From positions 82,641,847 through 82,705,846 of the forward strand of contig NC_087064.1 in assembly GCF_963678635.1 (NCBI RefSeq): a DNA stretch of 64,000 bases, given 5' to 3'. The notes under the pieces were generated by a model. The model was not told the origin of the DNA, did not search any database, and was given only the letters and a program-made list of their open reading frames with translations. Made by a program: the position numbers and the translations under genes. This document shows, piece after piece, positions 25,311 to 35,339 of this stretch. Position 1 is the stretch's first letter. Each line of letters opens with the position of its first letter. Source of the stretch: Symsagittifera roscoffensis (lineage: Eukaryota; Xenacoelomorpha; Acoela; Convolutidae).

Positions 25311-25450
25311 TGCCGAAAAATAACTGTTGTCTGCAAACAAAATTTATTTTTCTCACGCAATTTGTCTGCAAACAATTTTAATATTTCGTACTTCCGTCTA
25401 TTTTCTCACAATTGCTTTTTTGCAAAAACGTCAAATTTATTTAAATTGTT

Positions 25451-25475
25451 TCCGTCTAATTTGCTTATCGTCTAA
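25451..25475 (-). repeat. MULE right TIR
   Basis: TCCGTCTAATT-T-GCTTATCGTCTAA, inverted partner of 23,626-23,650. A partial TTCCGTCTA repeat also occurs near 25,393. Confidence 0.85.
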
Positions 25476-25751
25476 CTTCTCCACCCCTTAAAAACACATT
25501 GCTGGAAATCTTTTAAAAGAATTTTGAAACAAGACAACTCCAAAAAAAACTCAATTTAAAAAATAATAGTTTTTTTTCAAACAGCCAACTTCCCATTATA
25601 ACTTTTGCTCATAATATAACCTGGTTTAATAAGGTTCTTAACCAACACTAAAACAAAATCGTAGTGCATAGAAAACTGCTGTTCCCCTGAAACTTTCAAT
25701 TGGTTTTTTGTTACATATAATCAAAGCCCATCACTGCATAAAACGACGCCC

Positions 25752-26003
25752 TTGGCTTTTGTTTTAGACAGGCTTCTAAAAGTTTTGATTCTCCTGGTAG
25801 CTTTTATGCTAATAAACGAACTGGTGTTTCAAACAGAATTTGTAATTTTTGGAAATCAAAAACAGCAGATGGAAGTGGAAGGTCGCGAGGAAGAGACCTT
25901 AGATGAGAGGGAAAAAAGCAACCAGTCAGATGCCGGCCAAATTCACAGATTCGTCGCATTGAGCGGACTTGCAATTGCACTATTCGTATACAATCTCAAC
26001 TAA
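25752..26003 (+). CDS. Putative small two-helix membrane protein, unidentified
   Basis: An 83-codon ORF from ATG to TAA. Residues about 9-32 form a hydrophobic segment (KVLILLVAFMLINELVF), then a Gln/Glu-rich charged loop (EVEGREEETLDEREKSNQS), then a second hydrophobic segment (RFVALSGLAIALFVYNL) ending at the stop. This regular membrane-loop-membrane pattern is less likely by chance than its neighbours. TTTTGTTTTAG just upstream could be a splice acceptor, which would make this an internal or last exon. No homologue recognised and no repeat copy in the window. Chance remains possible in AT-rich DNA, where hydrophobic codons are common. Confidence 0.3.
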   Translation: MAFVLDRLLKVLILLVAFMLINELVFQTEFVIFGNQKQQMEVEGREEETLDEREKSNQSDAGQIHRFVALSGLAIALFVYNLN

Positions 26004-26547
26004 AGTCGAATCACCAAGAATGAAAACTAGACTCAAATCAATCCAGGTTTAATCAGAAAATAAGAAGTAGGTATATTGCGAAAGAATTAACAGATGATAA
26101 ATTGGACCATGAAGTTACCAGAAGCAAACATTTGATTCAAGTAGCTAATTTTCTTGTGGTTAAAAATTTGTTCAATAATTTAATGGCATAAAGTATTTTG
26201 AAATGAGACGAGGTAAAATGAACGAAAATGAAAGATCTTTGACGAAGCATCGACTTAATTAAATTTAAATTCTAAGAAAAGGTTATTTACTTTTTCTTAT
26301 AGCCAATTAATAATTGTAGGTACAATTGCTTCCAGTATAAGTATGTTTGGGAATCATTTGGGAATTTTTTGTTCAATTTTTTATCTTAAGGCCCTGGATT
26401 TAGTTTTTTTCCAAACTCGTCACATCGTATTTAATCAAATTTCAGAAAAAGTGCAAGAAATAGATGTGGTGAAGCTCTAGAACACTTTGATTGAATTTCC
26501 TGAATGAAATTTTGAATCTGGATGTTTTCGAGATTGTTCGGAATCAC

Positions 26548-26602
26548 ACAAAACTGCTTGTGTCAGGGTAAGTTCCTAATTGATGCGACTGCCCCTAAGC
26601 TT
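26548..26602 (+). repeat. Conserved ~55-base hairpin segment, copy 3 (degenerate)
   Basis: ACAAAACTGCTTGTGTCAGGG, quoted here as two blocks ACAAAACTGCTTG and TGTCAGGG, is followed by TGCGACTGCCCCTAAG. The right stem arm is lost (TTCCTAATT), unlike copies 1 and 2. Confidence 0.5.
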
Positions 26603-26662
26603 TTCTGAATTGGTTCTTGGTGAACTGAACTATCCCTACGACTTCCAGAGAGATTGTCTGAA

Positions 26663-26729
26663 GTGGTTTTTGGCTGATTGACCGAAAATGGGAGACTAAA
26701 CCTAGTTCGGTCAATTAGCCAAAACCACC
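26663..26729. repeat. 23-bp-stem hairpin
   Basis: The arm 26,663-26,685 (GTGGTTTTTGGCTGATTG...) pairs with 26,707-26,729 with one length or mismatch difference, separated by 21 bases. Size and loop resemble a pre-miRNA or a short foldback element. No flanking repeat identifies a transposon. Confidence 0.7.
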
Positions 26730-27439
26730 CTAATAGGTTGTCCGAGTTAGTTTTGGTAAACTAGATAAAATATTGAATTTCCGTTTAGCTTGTTTGAGTA
26801 GTTTTTTTATTAAAAAGAACGTGTAAGAGTTTGAGATTAGTTATACGACTGAGAAAAGAAATTTCAAGTTATATGGGAAACCCATACTGTGCAGTTATGT
26901 TTTCATGAGATAAAAAATCGAAGTTAGAATGATATCATGACCTCATAGCGGCTATGATATGGATTGGGTGATTTGGGTGAAATTACAGCTCAGTTTTTCA
27001 GTTCTCAGAAAAAGATTCTTTGATTTTTCCTACAAAAAGTAAATAATAGACCCATTTTCGCCATTCCCAGTTTTAGTTATTTGAGTATCCATTAACAGCT
27101 AAAGTCTCACTTGAAGTTTTCACTTTGTTAATGGTTTCTATAGACTGACGGAAAAGTTTTGATAGTTTTGAGGGAGTGAGAAACGTTACGGATTGATAAA
27201 AAGGGACGGATTTCCACGAAGCATTCATACGTCATTTTGTTGAGTAAACATCAAATTCATAGTTTATCTTAGCGAGGATTTGCAACACAATCAGATTTTA
27301 CCATATCAAAATTTTGGGGTTTTGATTGCGAAATGCGTTATTCGAACATCACGGGCAAAGAGCATGCTAGGCTAGAAAGATTATTTGAAGCTTATGGAAC
27401 TAGTTCAAAACAAGTAATTTTTACATCCAATTATACTCT

Positions 27440-28350
27440 TGATAACTATCACTGTGAAACTTTTAGAATTAACCAATCATGAGCCGTGACTACAACTTAC
27501 TTTAATTTAAAAGGCTGAAACTAATTACTGTTTCAGCCAGAGAAGAATAATTTTAACTTAGAAAGCAGTTGCTCTTTCTCTCTTCTAACCTCGCAAGAAC
27601 ACCAGTTTATACTACAACTATTGAGACTAGGAAATTTTAGTCTTATATATTTACTAGGATATTTATCCCTCTTTTATCCCTGCCTGATTGCCATTCTGTT
27701 GCTTGCAACAAACAATTTAATGGAATGAAATCAGAAAATGAAATAAATAGCCGCCAAAAAATGATTTCAACCAACAAAAATTGTTTCAAATGTTTCCTGT
27801 AATCTACGCGAAGAGTAAAAGTTGTTATTATTGCGATAAACGATTTAGAGGTCTTGCATCGTAATACTAGCCTTAAAATTTCGCTGTAGGCACAATCCAA
27901 AAATCTATTGAAGTTATATTGATATTTGTGAGATTTTCTTCTGAATTAAAAGATGTTCAGCGTCCGCGTCTTGGTATAAACAAGGAAGCAGGTATAACTG
28001 TTTTCCTCCCTCTGATATAAAGTCATATTATCGGTTGAATCAAGCTGAAAGTAAAATCTCAGCTACATCAAGCTGAATTTCTTGGCTATTTACAAATTAT
28101 AGGCTTCCGCGAGAAACCACTAGTCCACGTCAACCCGGACGTAACGAGCCACGAGCCAAGAACCACAGACCACGAACTAAGAAACACGAACACGAAACAC
28201 GAACCATGAGCGATATGAACGACCAGTACGACTTACGAAGCTTCGCGAACGAGCAACGCGATCAAAGCAAACGAGCCTTCAGGTGAGAGCAAAGCAAATG
28301 AGCAGAGCGATTAACCAGCTGTTGCGAGCGTGCAACGTGGACGACATCAT
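27440..28350 (+). other. LTR-like block, weakly related to the 6-7 kb leader/LTR
   Basis: AATTAACCAATCATGAG (27,470), then a palindrome (27,513-27,538), then an AGAGAAG and TTTTAACTTAGAAA block occur in the order seen on the minus strand of 6.8-6.95 kb (TTAACCAATCATAATCC, palindrome, GGAGAG, TTTAACTTAGAAA). This may be a solo LTR of a related gypsy element in plus orientation. It is followed by low-complexity CACGAAC-rich DNA (28,130-28,215). No terminal TG..CA or target duplication could be fixed. Confidence 0.35.
27513..27538. repeat. Palindrome GGCTGAAAC/GTTTCAGCC
   Basis: 9-bp perfect arms around TAATTACT; counterpart of 6,856-6,883. Confidence 0.75.
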
Positions 28351-28469
28351 CAGTCATTACGAATGTACTTGAAGTTGGTTCAACCTAGAAGTTGGAAAAC
28401 TAACACAACTGGGCCATAAAATCTGCTGCAATTCTGACTCATCGCATGAAAGTTTGACTCATCGCATGA

Positions 28470-29117
28470 TTTAAAATTGAAAAACTGTTTATTGCCTATT
28501 CCCATGTTCCTTGATTGGAAACTAATAAGCCACTCTTGGAAAATACAAACTCAACTGTTATCTATATATCCAAAAATTTAATACGAAAACTACCATTTTG
28601 TCACAAATATGAGCACCAAAAATTATATTTCGTAGAAAGATATCAGGTACAATTTAAGAAAAAACTTGTTTTTTGAACAATCAGTTACGATATAAAATTC
28701 GATTACATTTTTGGAATGATTTCTATATGAAACATTGGTCGGAGGTACATACCGACGGAAAATAAAGCTAGGTTCTATAACGACTGGCTAGCGTCTAAAC
28801 AAATCTTTACATGCTTATAACTGTCTCTATCGAAGCCAGTTCATTGTATGGTTCAATTAACATTGGGTCGACGAAGTGATTACAACAACTTAAAGGCTAT
28901 CGGCTAAACCGCGCAGGTTAACTTAGTTATATGTATATTATTGAGCTCATGGCTGGGTCTGAGTATCCCCAGTCCAAGAGGTCATTCCTAAAAGTAGGAT
29001 GATTTCTTACTTATTAAATTACTGTTTTTTTTGTTCAGTAGATAACATCATCATATCCATCGGAGATGGATCAAATCTTTTCCTCAACTCCTAGCTTCTC
29101 ATTATCTGACCCCTAAA
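28470..29117 (+). repeat. Anonymous dispersed repeat R, copy R1 (truncated)
   Basis: First of three close copies (R1; R2 31,590-33,290; R3 39,090-40,794) with a diverged fourth at 53,375-53,900. Landmarks: GAAACATTGG(T/C)CGGAGG at 28,729, GAAAATAAAGCTAGGTTCTA, ATTGGGTCGACGAAG, GAGCTCATGGCTGGGTCT, ATCCATCGGAGATGGATC. R1 stops at CTCATTATCTGAC (29,107) and jumps to PLE copy A. No strong coding signal; not assigned to a class. Confidence 0.75.
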
Positions 29118-29865
29118 AAAGGGCATTTTCAGACCCCGAAAAAAGTGAACGCTTCAAACTTAAACACGAGAAGAAATTTTTGATAAACAATGAATTTCAA
29201 ACGTTTTCGCAACTGTGTGCATCACATGATTTTTACAATGAACTAATCTAAATGACAATAAAGATTAGATTTTTTTGCCTTGAGTAATTTTGTTGCCTTG
29301 AACAAAAGAGACGAGATAAAGGATCACGTATACTCTAAGATGAGGTCAACAGGGAGCAACCTGCCCGTTTGTACGGTAAAGCTAAGGAACACAAGGCTGA
29401 GATATCCCTATAACCATTGCCATCACTCTCGTTTGAGAATTTTATTAAAACCTTAGCAAAAGTTTTTGACAATATCAATGGAGCCAATATAGAAAACACT
29501 ACAAAAGATGCCAGAAAAACAATTGAAAAGATTGCTCTAGATCCTGATGAAACCATAATATCTCTTGATGTGAAAAATTTATACACTAATATTTTCCTGA
29601 AGGAAGCAATTGAAATTGCCTTACAGAAGCTTTAAAGCTAGGAGTCTCCAACTGAAATTCGAAGAGCAACTATGAATGGGCTTTTGAACATGGCGGTCAG
29701 CAAAGTATATTTCAAGTCTAATGATTCATGGTATGTGCACTTTGATGGTCTAGCAATGGGCACTTCCCACGCTGTAATTCTTGCAAACCTAGGGCTGAAA
29801 GAGTACGAGTTCGCTCTTAGATAAGCAATACCGGCAGAAACGGAGGTATAAACAATGAAAGCAAA

Positions 29866-29965
29866 AACGGTTTTTGCCCACGTTGCAGCAAATTAACATA
29901 TAAATCAAACCGAATTGAACTCGAGAGTTGCCGAAACTGGTATCATCTAAAATGCGGTAAAATAT
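29866..29965 (+). other. Zinc-finger insertion in the PLE palm domain
   Basis: Encodes GFCPRCSKLTYKSNRIELE, then SCRNWYHLKCG. C-X2-C is followed by C-X4-H-X2-C, resembling a PHD-like finger, but the position expected for one further Cys holds Leu. It sits between the DGLAMG block and YVDD. Similar insertions are known to me in PLEs of marine invertebrates; its role is not established. Confidence 0.7.
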
Positions 29966-30454
29966 CCCGCATCAATAACCTAGATGGTCTGGTATACTGG
30001 AAGCTGCTGCCGGGCTAAAAACAAGAAGAAGGATACTCCACAAGAAAATAGTTCCTTAGGTATGTGGATGACATTGTTAGAACATTTAAAATGAGCCGAA
30101 TTGTGTTCTCGATGCCGCCAATTCTCTTCATCAAAATCTGTAGTTCACCCTGCCGTTCAAATCTGCAGTTAGCCAAGGCACTGTACATAGATTTTTTAGG
30201 AGTACATATAACTGGGATAAATTTGATAAGGCTAAGGAAGTTTATAGGGCGCAATTTCTGACAAATCAGTACCCTGAAAATTGGTCCGCAAAATGATGCA
30301 AAATCATCGAGGGTGAGGGCAAGCCGCTGGGTAGTGAGAAGAGCTCTTCAACTCAATCATCAAAGCATATGAGGCCCCAATGCTGATGGTGCCACATAGA
30401 GGTAACCAAATCCAATATTTGGCTAACATGTTACGAAATTTAAATATCTTTTAA

Positions 30455-30823
30455 GTGGTTTTTGGCACAGGAAAACTAGAATCATGTTTACCATCACTGA
30501 AGTCAGTATTTTCTAATGACCTCAAGTCAAGAGTGGTTTATAAACTGTCATGTAGTGGATGCACTCCCACCTATGCTGGACAAACTGTTCGACATTTGAC
30601 AAATAGAAATAAGGAACATAAGAAAGCAGACTCACCAGTAGGCCTCCACTTTCAGCAATGCCAAGTTGAGGGAAATAGCGCAGATTTTAGTTGGGAAATT
30701 ATAGATACGTCGGTTAACCAAAAAAACTTGTTAACACTAGAGGCAATACTTTTCAGGAAAGAGAAACAAGGCTTAAACACTCGCGATGAGTTTAGGAGCA
30801 GGGATTTAGCGCTGAAAATTTAG
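30455..30823 (+). CDS. GIY-YIG endonuclease domain of PLE copy A
   Basis: A 122-codon open frame, the longest intact PLE piece. VVYKLSCSGCTPTYAGQT contains the GIY (VVY) and YIG (TYAGQT) parts separated by the CxxC typical of PLE nucleases. RHLTNRNKEH supplies the Arg and the conserved His, and TLEAILFRKEKQGLNTRDEF supplies the catalytic Glu and the C-terminal helix; these are quoted as separate motifs. It would nick target DNA for target-primed reverse transcription. No ATG upstream belongs to it specifically; it is the C-terminal part of the RT polyprotein. Copies B, C and D carry partial versions (34,600-34,890; 38,150-38,340; 41,570-41,935). Confidence 0.88.
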   Translation: MVFGTGKLESCLPSLKSVFSNDLKSRVVYKLSCSGCTPTYAGQTVRHLTNRNKEHKKADSPVGLHFQQCQVEGNSADFSWEIIDTSVNQKNLLTLEAILFRKEKQGLNTRDEFRSRDLALKI

Positions 30824-31150
30824 TCCAAAGTTTTTATTGTTTTTTTAAAAACGTCTATGTCTAAATCAAGATTATGACTCAAAAACTTCCAGGCAAATCT
30901 ATTAATTATCTTCTAATCAATTTTAGAGGTTAAACATTTTTTAACCTAAATAGTGTTTTTAGAGGGCAACGGTGATTGGCTTATTTTATAACATGATGGC
31001 TAAGAACCCAAATTTGTGTGAATTAATGTAAATAACATTTGTAAATTGATGTTTTATCGTCATTTAATCAGTTTTATTGTTAAAAACCTGACAATGCACA
31101 TAGTTGCGAACTCGTTTTAATTTTGCTTTTTATCAAAAATCTCTTCAATT

Positions 31151-31346
31151 TGTAAATTTGTGATAAACCAAAAAGCGAGGAGCTCAAAAGTTGAGACTTT
31201 CATACAGGGTAGTTCAAATAATTTGCTGTCGGTTGCTTCATAAATTTTGTTGGAATTCTAAGTAAACATTGTCCAAAATGGTTCTTTAAAGTTGGATATT
31301 TTAAAAATATAAAACCTGAATTTGCGTTTTTTTTGTCCACTACTAT
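31151..31346 (+). repeat. Right half of a foldback MITE adjoining PLE copy A
   Basis: Runs from GCGAGGAGCTCAAAAGTTGA through CATACAGGGTAGTTCAAATAA to the terminal TTTGCG...GTCCACTACTATA, the family right end. Equivalent right halves follow PLE B, C and D. Confidence 0.75.
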
Positions 31347-33290
31347 ATCTAACATACACTGGTACATTTGAAACTAATTATGATTTGCATTTTAAATTTT
31401 GATTTTTTTTTCTATCTCACGGGAGTCATGTAATGAGTTGACACTGTTTGAGTTGACTCCTGACTGCTCCAGGCTGACCACTTCGAGTCTGATTGGTTTC
31501 AGTCTTGTGTTATAACCGTGTTATAACCATTCAACAGGTAAAAACAGAAGGGGCAAAAAAGCGTCAACTTCTGCTTGCAATGCACACGTTTGAAATCGAA
31601 AAACTGTTTATAGCTTACTCCCATGTTCTTTGATTGGAAATTAATAAGCCACTCTTGGAAAATACAAACTCAACTGTTATCTAAATATCAAAAAATTATA
31701 TACAAAAACTACCATTTTGTCACAAATATGAGCACCAAAAAATATATTTCGTAGAAAAATATCAGGTACAATTTAAGAAAAAAACTTGTTTTTTGAACAA
31801 TCAGTTACGATATGAAATTCTATTACAGTTGTGGAATACTTTTTATATGAAACATTGGCCGGAGGTACATACCGATGGAAAATAAAGCTAGGTTCTATAA
31901 CGACTAGTTAGCGTCTAAACAAATCTCACATGCTTTTAACCGTCTCAACCGAAACCAGTTCAATGTATGGTTCAGTTAACATTGGGTCGACGAAGTGATA
32001 ACAACAACTTAAAGTCTGTCGGCTAAACTGCGCAGGTTATCTTTATTATATGTATATTATTGAGCTCATGGCTGGGTCTCATTATCCCCAGTCCAAGAGG
32101 TCACTCCTAAAAATAGGATGATTTCTTAATTATTAAATTACTGTTTTTTTGTTCAGTAGATAACATCATCATATCCATCGGAGATGGATCAAATCTTTTC
32201 CTCAACTCCTAGCTTCCCATTATCTGACAATGAATCTGATGTTAATTTAAATTCAATTCAGGCCATTCCCGGAAGCTAAAATTTGTTTGAAAAAAAATTT
32301 GTTTAGAGTTACTCTCCGATATCCTTCCGACTCCCTGGATCTGTGCGAAGAAGCATCTTCTTCACGATCAGGAAGGGTAGCAAACTTTAGCGTTAGCACT
32401 CCTGGTTCTCGGAAACTGCTCTTTAACGACTTTAGCTGCCCAAACGCTACAATTCGGAGCCATCTTCTTCAAATATTGGCGACTGTAGTTTGAATCGTCT
32501 TGTTTATCGGTCGCATGTCTGTATTGTATTTGCAAAAATTGTCTGTTTTTTCGTGGCTTCAGTTGCTACGAAATTAAAAAATGTTACGTGTCATTCACGC
32601 CCAAATAGAAAATTTAAAGCAATTACGTCAATTGAAATGGAGCTCTCTAATTTTGCTCAATTTCACAAATAAGACTGCTGATCTTCAAAATCAGCATAAC
32701 TTCTCACAAAACCACTCCAGTAAAATATCGTCATCCTGGTCGAGTGGCAAAACTATTAATTAAGGAAGACCCATTAGTGGCAACCTATGGTAAATTACCA
32801 TTGAAAAACTTTAAGGTCGTTTAGGGAAAAACAGTGACTCCATTTGCCATATTTTTGGTCTTTAATATACATGCTCAAAGATGGCCAGTCATTAAGCAGA
32901 ATGGTCAAATAGCAGAATAGATTCAAGAGCAGAAGACCAAAAAATATCAATTTTGATAAGCCAATAGAAAATTTATTTGTCAGAAGCTTCAAAAATACTA
33001 AAGCAGCGAACATTTTATACATAAATTGAGAATTTTAATCAAGATTTCCAAAAAAAAAATTTATAAAAAAAAACTTAAAAAATTAGTCAATTCTTGCATA
33101 TTTTATTAGTTTTCTTGGTATTTTTGGGCGATTCTAACAATTGTTCAATCAATTAGACAGTTTAAATAAATAAAATCCATTTTTTTTTGTTTTTCTGCTC
33201 TTGGACCCATTCTGCGTATTGCTCTGCCTCCATGTTTAAATTATACCTTGATAGTAATGTAAACTCATTTTTGTTCAATTTTCTTCTATA
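31347..33290 (+). repeat. Segment S plus dispersed repeat R, copy R2
   Basis: S (31,347-31,590; CATACACTGGTACATTTGAA onwards) recurs at 38,872 and 42,374. R2 (31,590-33,290) is nearly identical to R3. Within R2 the plus frame 32,287-32,493 (FRVTLRYPSDSLDLCEEA) is open in both R2 and R3, and EDPLVATYGK occurs near 32,770. Related EDPSMATYGK occurs on the minus strand at about 42,700, so a small coding piece may be embedded. Class unknown. Confidence 0.7.
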
Positions 33291-33690
33291 CATAGTGGAA
33301 CAAATCAACGCGAATTCAGGATTTTACTCGCTAAAGATCCTCACTCTAAGGACCATTTTGGCTACATTAACTTAGAATTTCGAAAAAAAAATGGAGCGAC
33401 AGACAAAATTTATCTAAGCTAAACTCTCTGAAAGTCTCACTTTTTAGTTTGAATCTTTTGCCACTTTTTTCCGGGATTGAAAATGCCAGTTTTTATCATC
33501 CGCTTTAATTTTTTCAAATTACGTGAAATTGTAAGAAATTTTGAATTAATTAGACTTGTTACAATGATTATTTCAATTTTCTTACCGAGCATGAACAAAC
33601 TTTTTACTCCGATTATTCGAGAAACAAATCACTGCGATGCAAAACCAAGCGTAGACGATCAAAAATGGCATTTTCAGACCCCGAAAAAAG
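33291..33690 (+). repeat. Left half of a foldback MITE before PLE copy B
   Basis: Begins TAGTGGAACAAATCAACGCG and continues with CTCTCTGAAAGTCTCACTTT and TTTTTTCCGGGATTGAAAAT, collinear with the left arm of MITE B at 13,071. It ends at CAAAAATGGCATTTTCAGAC, where PLE-associated sequence begins. The only left half seen among the PLE copies. Confidence 0.7.
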
Positions 33691-35190
33691 TGAACGCTTC
33701 AAACTTAAACACGAGAAGAAATTTTTGATAAACAATGAATTTCAAACGTTTTCGCAACTGTGTGCATCACATGATTTTTACAATGAACTAATCTAAATGA
33801 CAATAAAGATTAGATTTTTTTGCCATGAGTAATTTTGTTGCCTTGAACAAAAGAGACGAGATAAAGGATCACGTATACTCTAAGATGAGGTCAACAGGGA
33901 GCAACCTGCCAGTTTGTACGGTAAAGCTAAAGTACACAAGGCTGAGATACCCCTACGACCAGTGCTATCACTTTCGGGCAGCTCGTATGAGAATCTTATC
34001 AAAATCAAGGCAAAATTGTTTTACAACATCATTGGAGCCAATATAGAAAACAATACTAAAGATGCCAGAAAAACAATTGAAAAGATTGCTCTAGATCCTG
34101 ATGAAACCATAATATCTCTTGATGTGAAAAATTCATACACTAATATTTCCCTGAAGGAAGCAATTGAAATTGCCTTACAGAAGCTTTAAAGCTAGGAGTC
34201 TCCAAATGAAGTTCGAAGAGCAACTATGGCTGGGCTTTTGAAAATAGCGGTCAAGTCTAATGATTCATGGTATGTGCACGTTGATGGTCTAGCAACGGGC
34301 ACTTCCCACGCTGTAATTCTTGCAAAGCTAGGGCTGAAAGAGTAAGAGTTGCTCTAAGTTAAGAAATACCGGCAGAAACGGAGGTACAACCAATGAAAGC
34401 AAAAACGGTTTTGCCCATGTTGCAGCAAAGTAACATATAAATCAAACCGAATTGAGATCGAGAGTTGCCGAAACTGGTATGATCTAAAATACGGTAAGAT
34501 ATCCCATGATGTATACGCATCAATATCCAAGATGGTCTGGTATTCTGGAAACTTCTGCCGAGCTAAAAACAAGAAGAAGGATACTCCACAAGAAAATAGA
34601 ATAGAATTTCGTCAAATTTGAATAGAATTTTTGTCCTTTTAAATTCTATTCAAATTTGACGAATAGAATTATGGAACATAAGAAAGCAGACTCACCGGTA
34701 GGCCTCCATTTTCAGCAACGCCAAGTTGAGGGAAATAGCGAAGATCTTAGTTGGGAAATTATAGATAGGTCGAATAACCAAAAACAAATTGTTAAAACTA
34801 GAGGCAATACATTTCAGGAAAGAGAAACCGGGTTTAAGCACTCGCGATGAGTTTAGGAGCAGGGATTTAACGCTGAAATTTAGTTCAAAGTTTTCATAGT
34901 TTTTTCTAAAAACCTACATGTCTAAATCAAATTTATGACTCAAAAACTTCCACGCAAATCTATTAGATATAGTGTTTTAAGAGGGCAACGGTGTTTGGCT
35001 TATTTTTTAACATGATGGCTAAGAACCCAAATTTGTGTGAATTATCGTAAATAACATTTGTAAATTGATGTTTTATCGTCATTTAGTTAGTTTTACTGTA
35101 AAAAACCTGACAATGCACATAGTTGCAAACTCGTTTTGAATTTTTTTAAGTCAAAGATCTCTTCAATTTGTAAATTTGTGATAAACCAAA
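33691..35190 (+). pseudogene. Penelope-like element copy B, internally deleted
   Basis: Starts like copy A (CCGAAAAAAGTGAACGC). The RT part reads ALNKRDEIKDHVYSKMRSTG, a frameshift near 33,910, then YGKAKVHKAEIPLRPVLSLS and ALDPDETIISLDVKNSYTN. The DGLATGT block (about 34,285) and the zinc finger follow. The element then jumps at about 34,600 directly into the GIY-YIG part (EHKKADSPVGLHFQQ), losing YVDD. The junction carries a 21-bp perfect inverted repeat. KVHK and PLRPVLS are strong PLE RT markers. Confidence 0.85.
34610..34661. repeat. 21-bp perfect inverted repeat at the PLE B deletion junction
   Basis: 34,610-34,630 (CGTCAAATTTGAATAGAATT...) is the exact reverse complement of 34,641-34,661, around the 10-base loop TTGTCCTTTT. 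The right arm corresponds to native PLE sequence (compare copy A near 30,593), so the left arm appears to be a templated inverted copy. Confidence 0.9.
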
Positions 35191-35194
35191 AAGC

Positions 35195-35330
35195 GAGGAG
35201 CTCAAAACTGAGACTTTCATAGAGGGTAGTTCAAATAATTTACTGTCAATCGCTTTATAAATTTTGTTGGAGTTCTAAGTAAACATTGTCAAAAATTTTT
35301 CTTAAAAGTTAGGTATTTGAGTCTATTTGG
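35195..35330 (+). repeat. Right half of MITE after PLE copy B, end lost
   Basis: GCGAGGAGCTCAAAACTGAG through AAGTAAACATTGTCAAAAAT; then the terminal sequence is replaced by a LINE fragment. Confidence 0.7.
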
Positions 35331-35339
35331 AAAATAAAT

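Larger units (their letters stand above)
23626..25475 (-). mobile_element. MULE DNA transposon with 25-bp TIRs
   Basis: A 1.85-kb element delimited by inverted repeats at 23,626-23,650 and 25,451-25,475 (24 of 25 bases match; TTAGACGATAAGC then AATTAGACGGA). It encloses a minus-strand pseudogene with FLYWCH and MULE transposase features. TIR, zinc finger and transposase in one unit support a Mutator-like element. No 8-9-bp target duplication is obvious, so the true ends may extend a few bases or the duplication has decayed. It is probably dead because the transposase is broken many times. Confidence 0.75.
29118..31150 (+). pseudogene. Penelope-like element copy A (RT, zinc finger, GIY-YIG)
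   Basis: Most complete PLE here. In order: MRSTGSNLP and KEHKAEIPL around 29,340-29,410 (pre-RT), then DETIISLDVKNLYTN (about 29,550, first catalytic Asp), FDGLAMGTSHAVILANLGLKEY (about 29,745, usual DGLxMGSxLAV block; quoted across a short run only), a zinc-finger insertion (29,875-29,955), YVDDIVRTF at 30,061-30,087 (catalytic Asp pair), LGVHITGINLIRL (about 30,200) and the GIY-YIG endonuclease (30,455-30,823). Frameshifts near 29,410, 29,640 and 29,830 and several stops disable it. PLEs are retroelements that copy their RNA at a nick made by the GIY-YIG domain. The N-terminal domain is missing here, but something like it is on the minus strand at 52.3-53.3 kb. Confidence 0.88.

Noticed and set aside
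32287-32493. Conserved 68-codon ORF in R2 and R3 as a real gene
   Set aside because: R2 and R3 are recent duplicates, so similarity is expected; the diverged R copy at 53.8 kb does not keep the frame.
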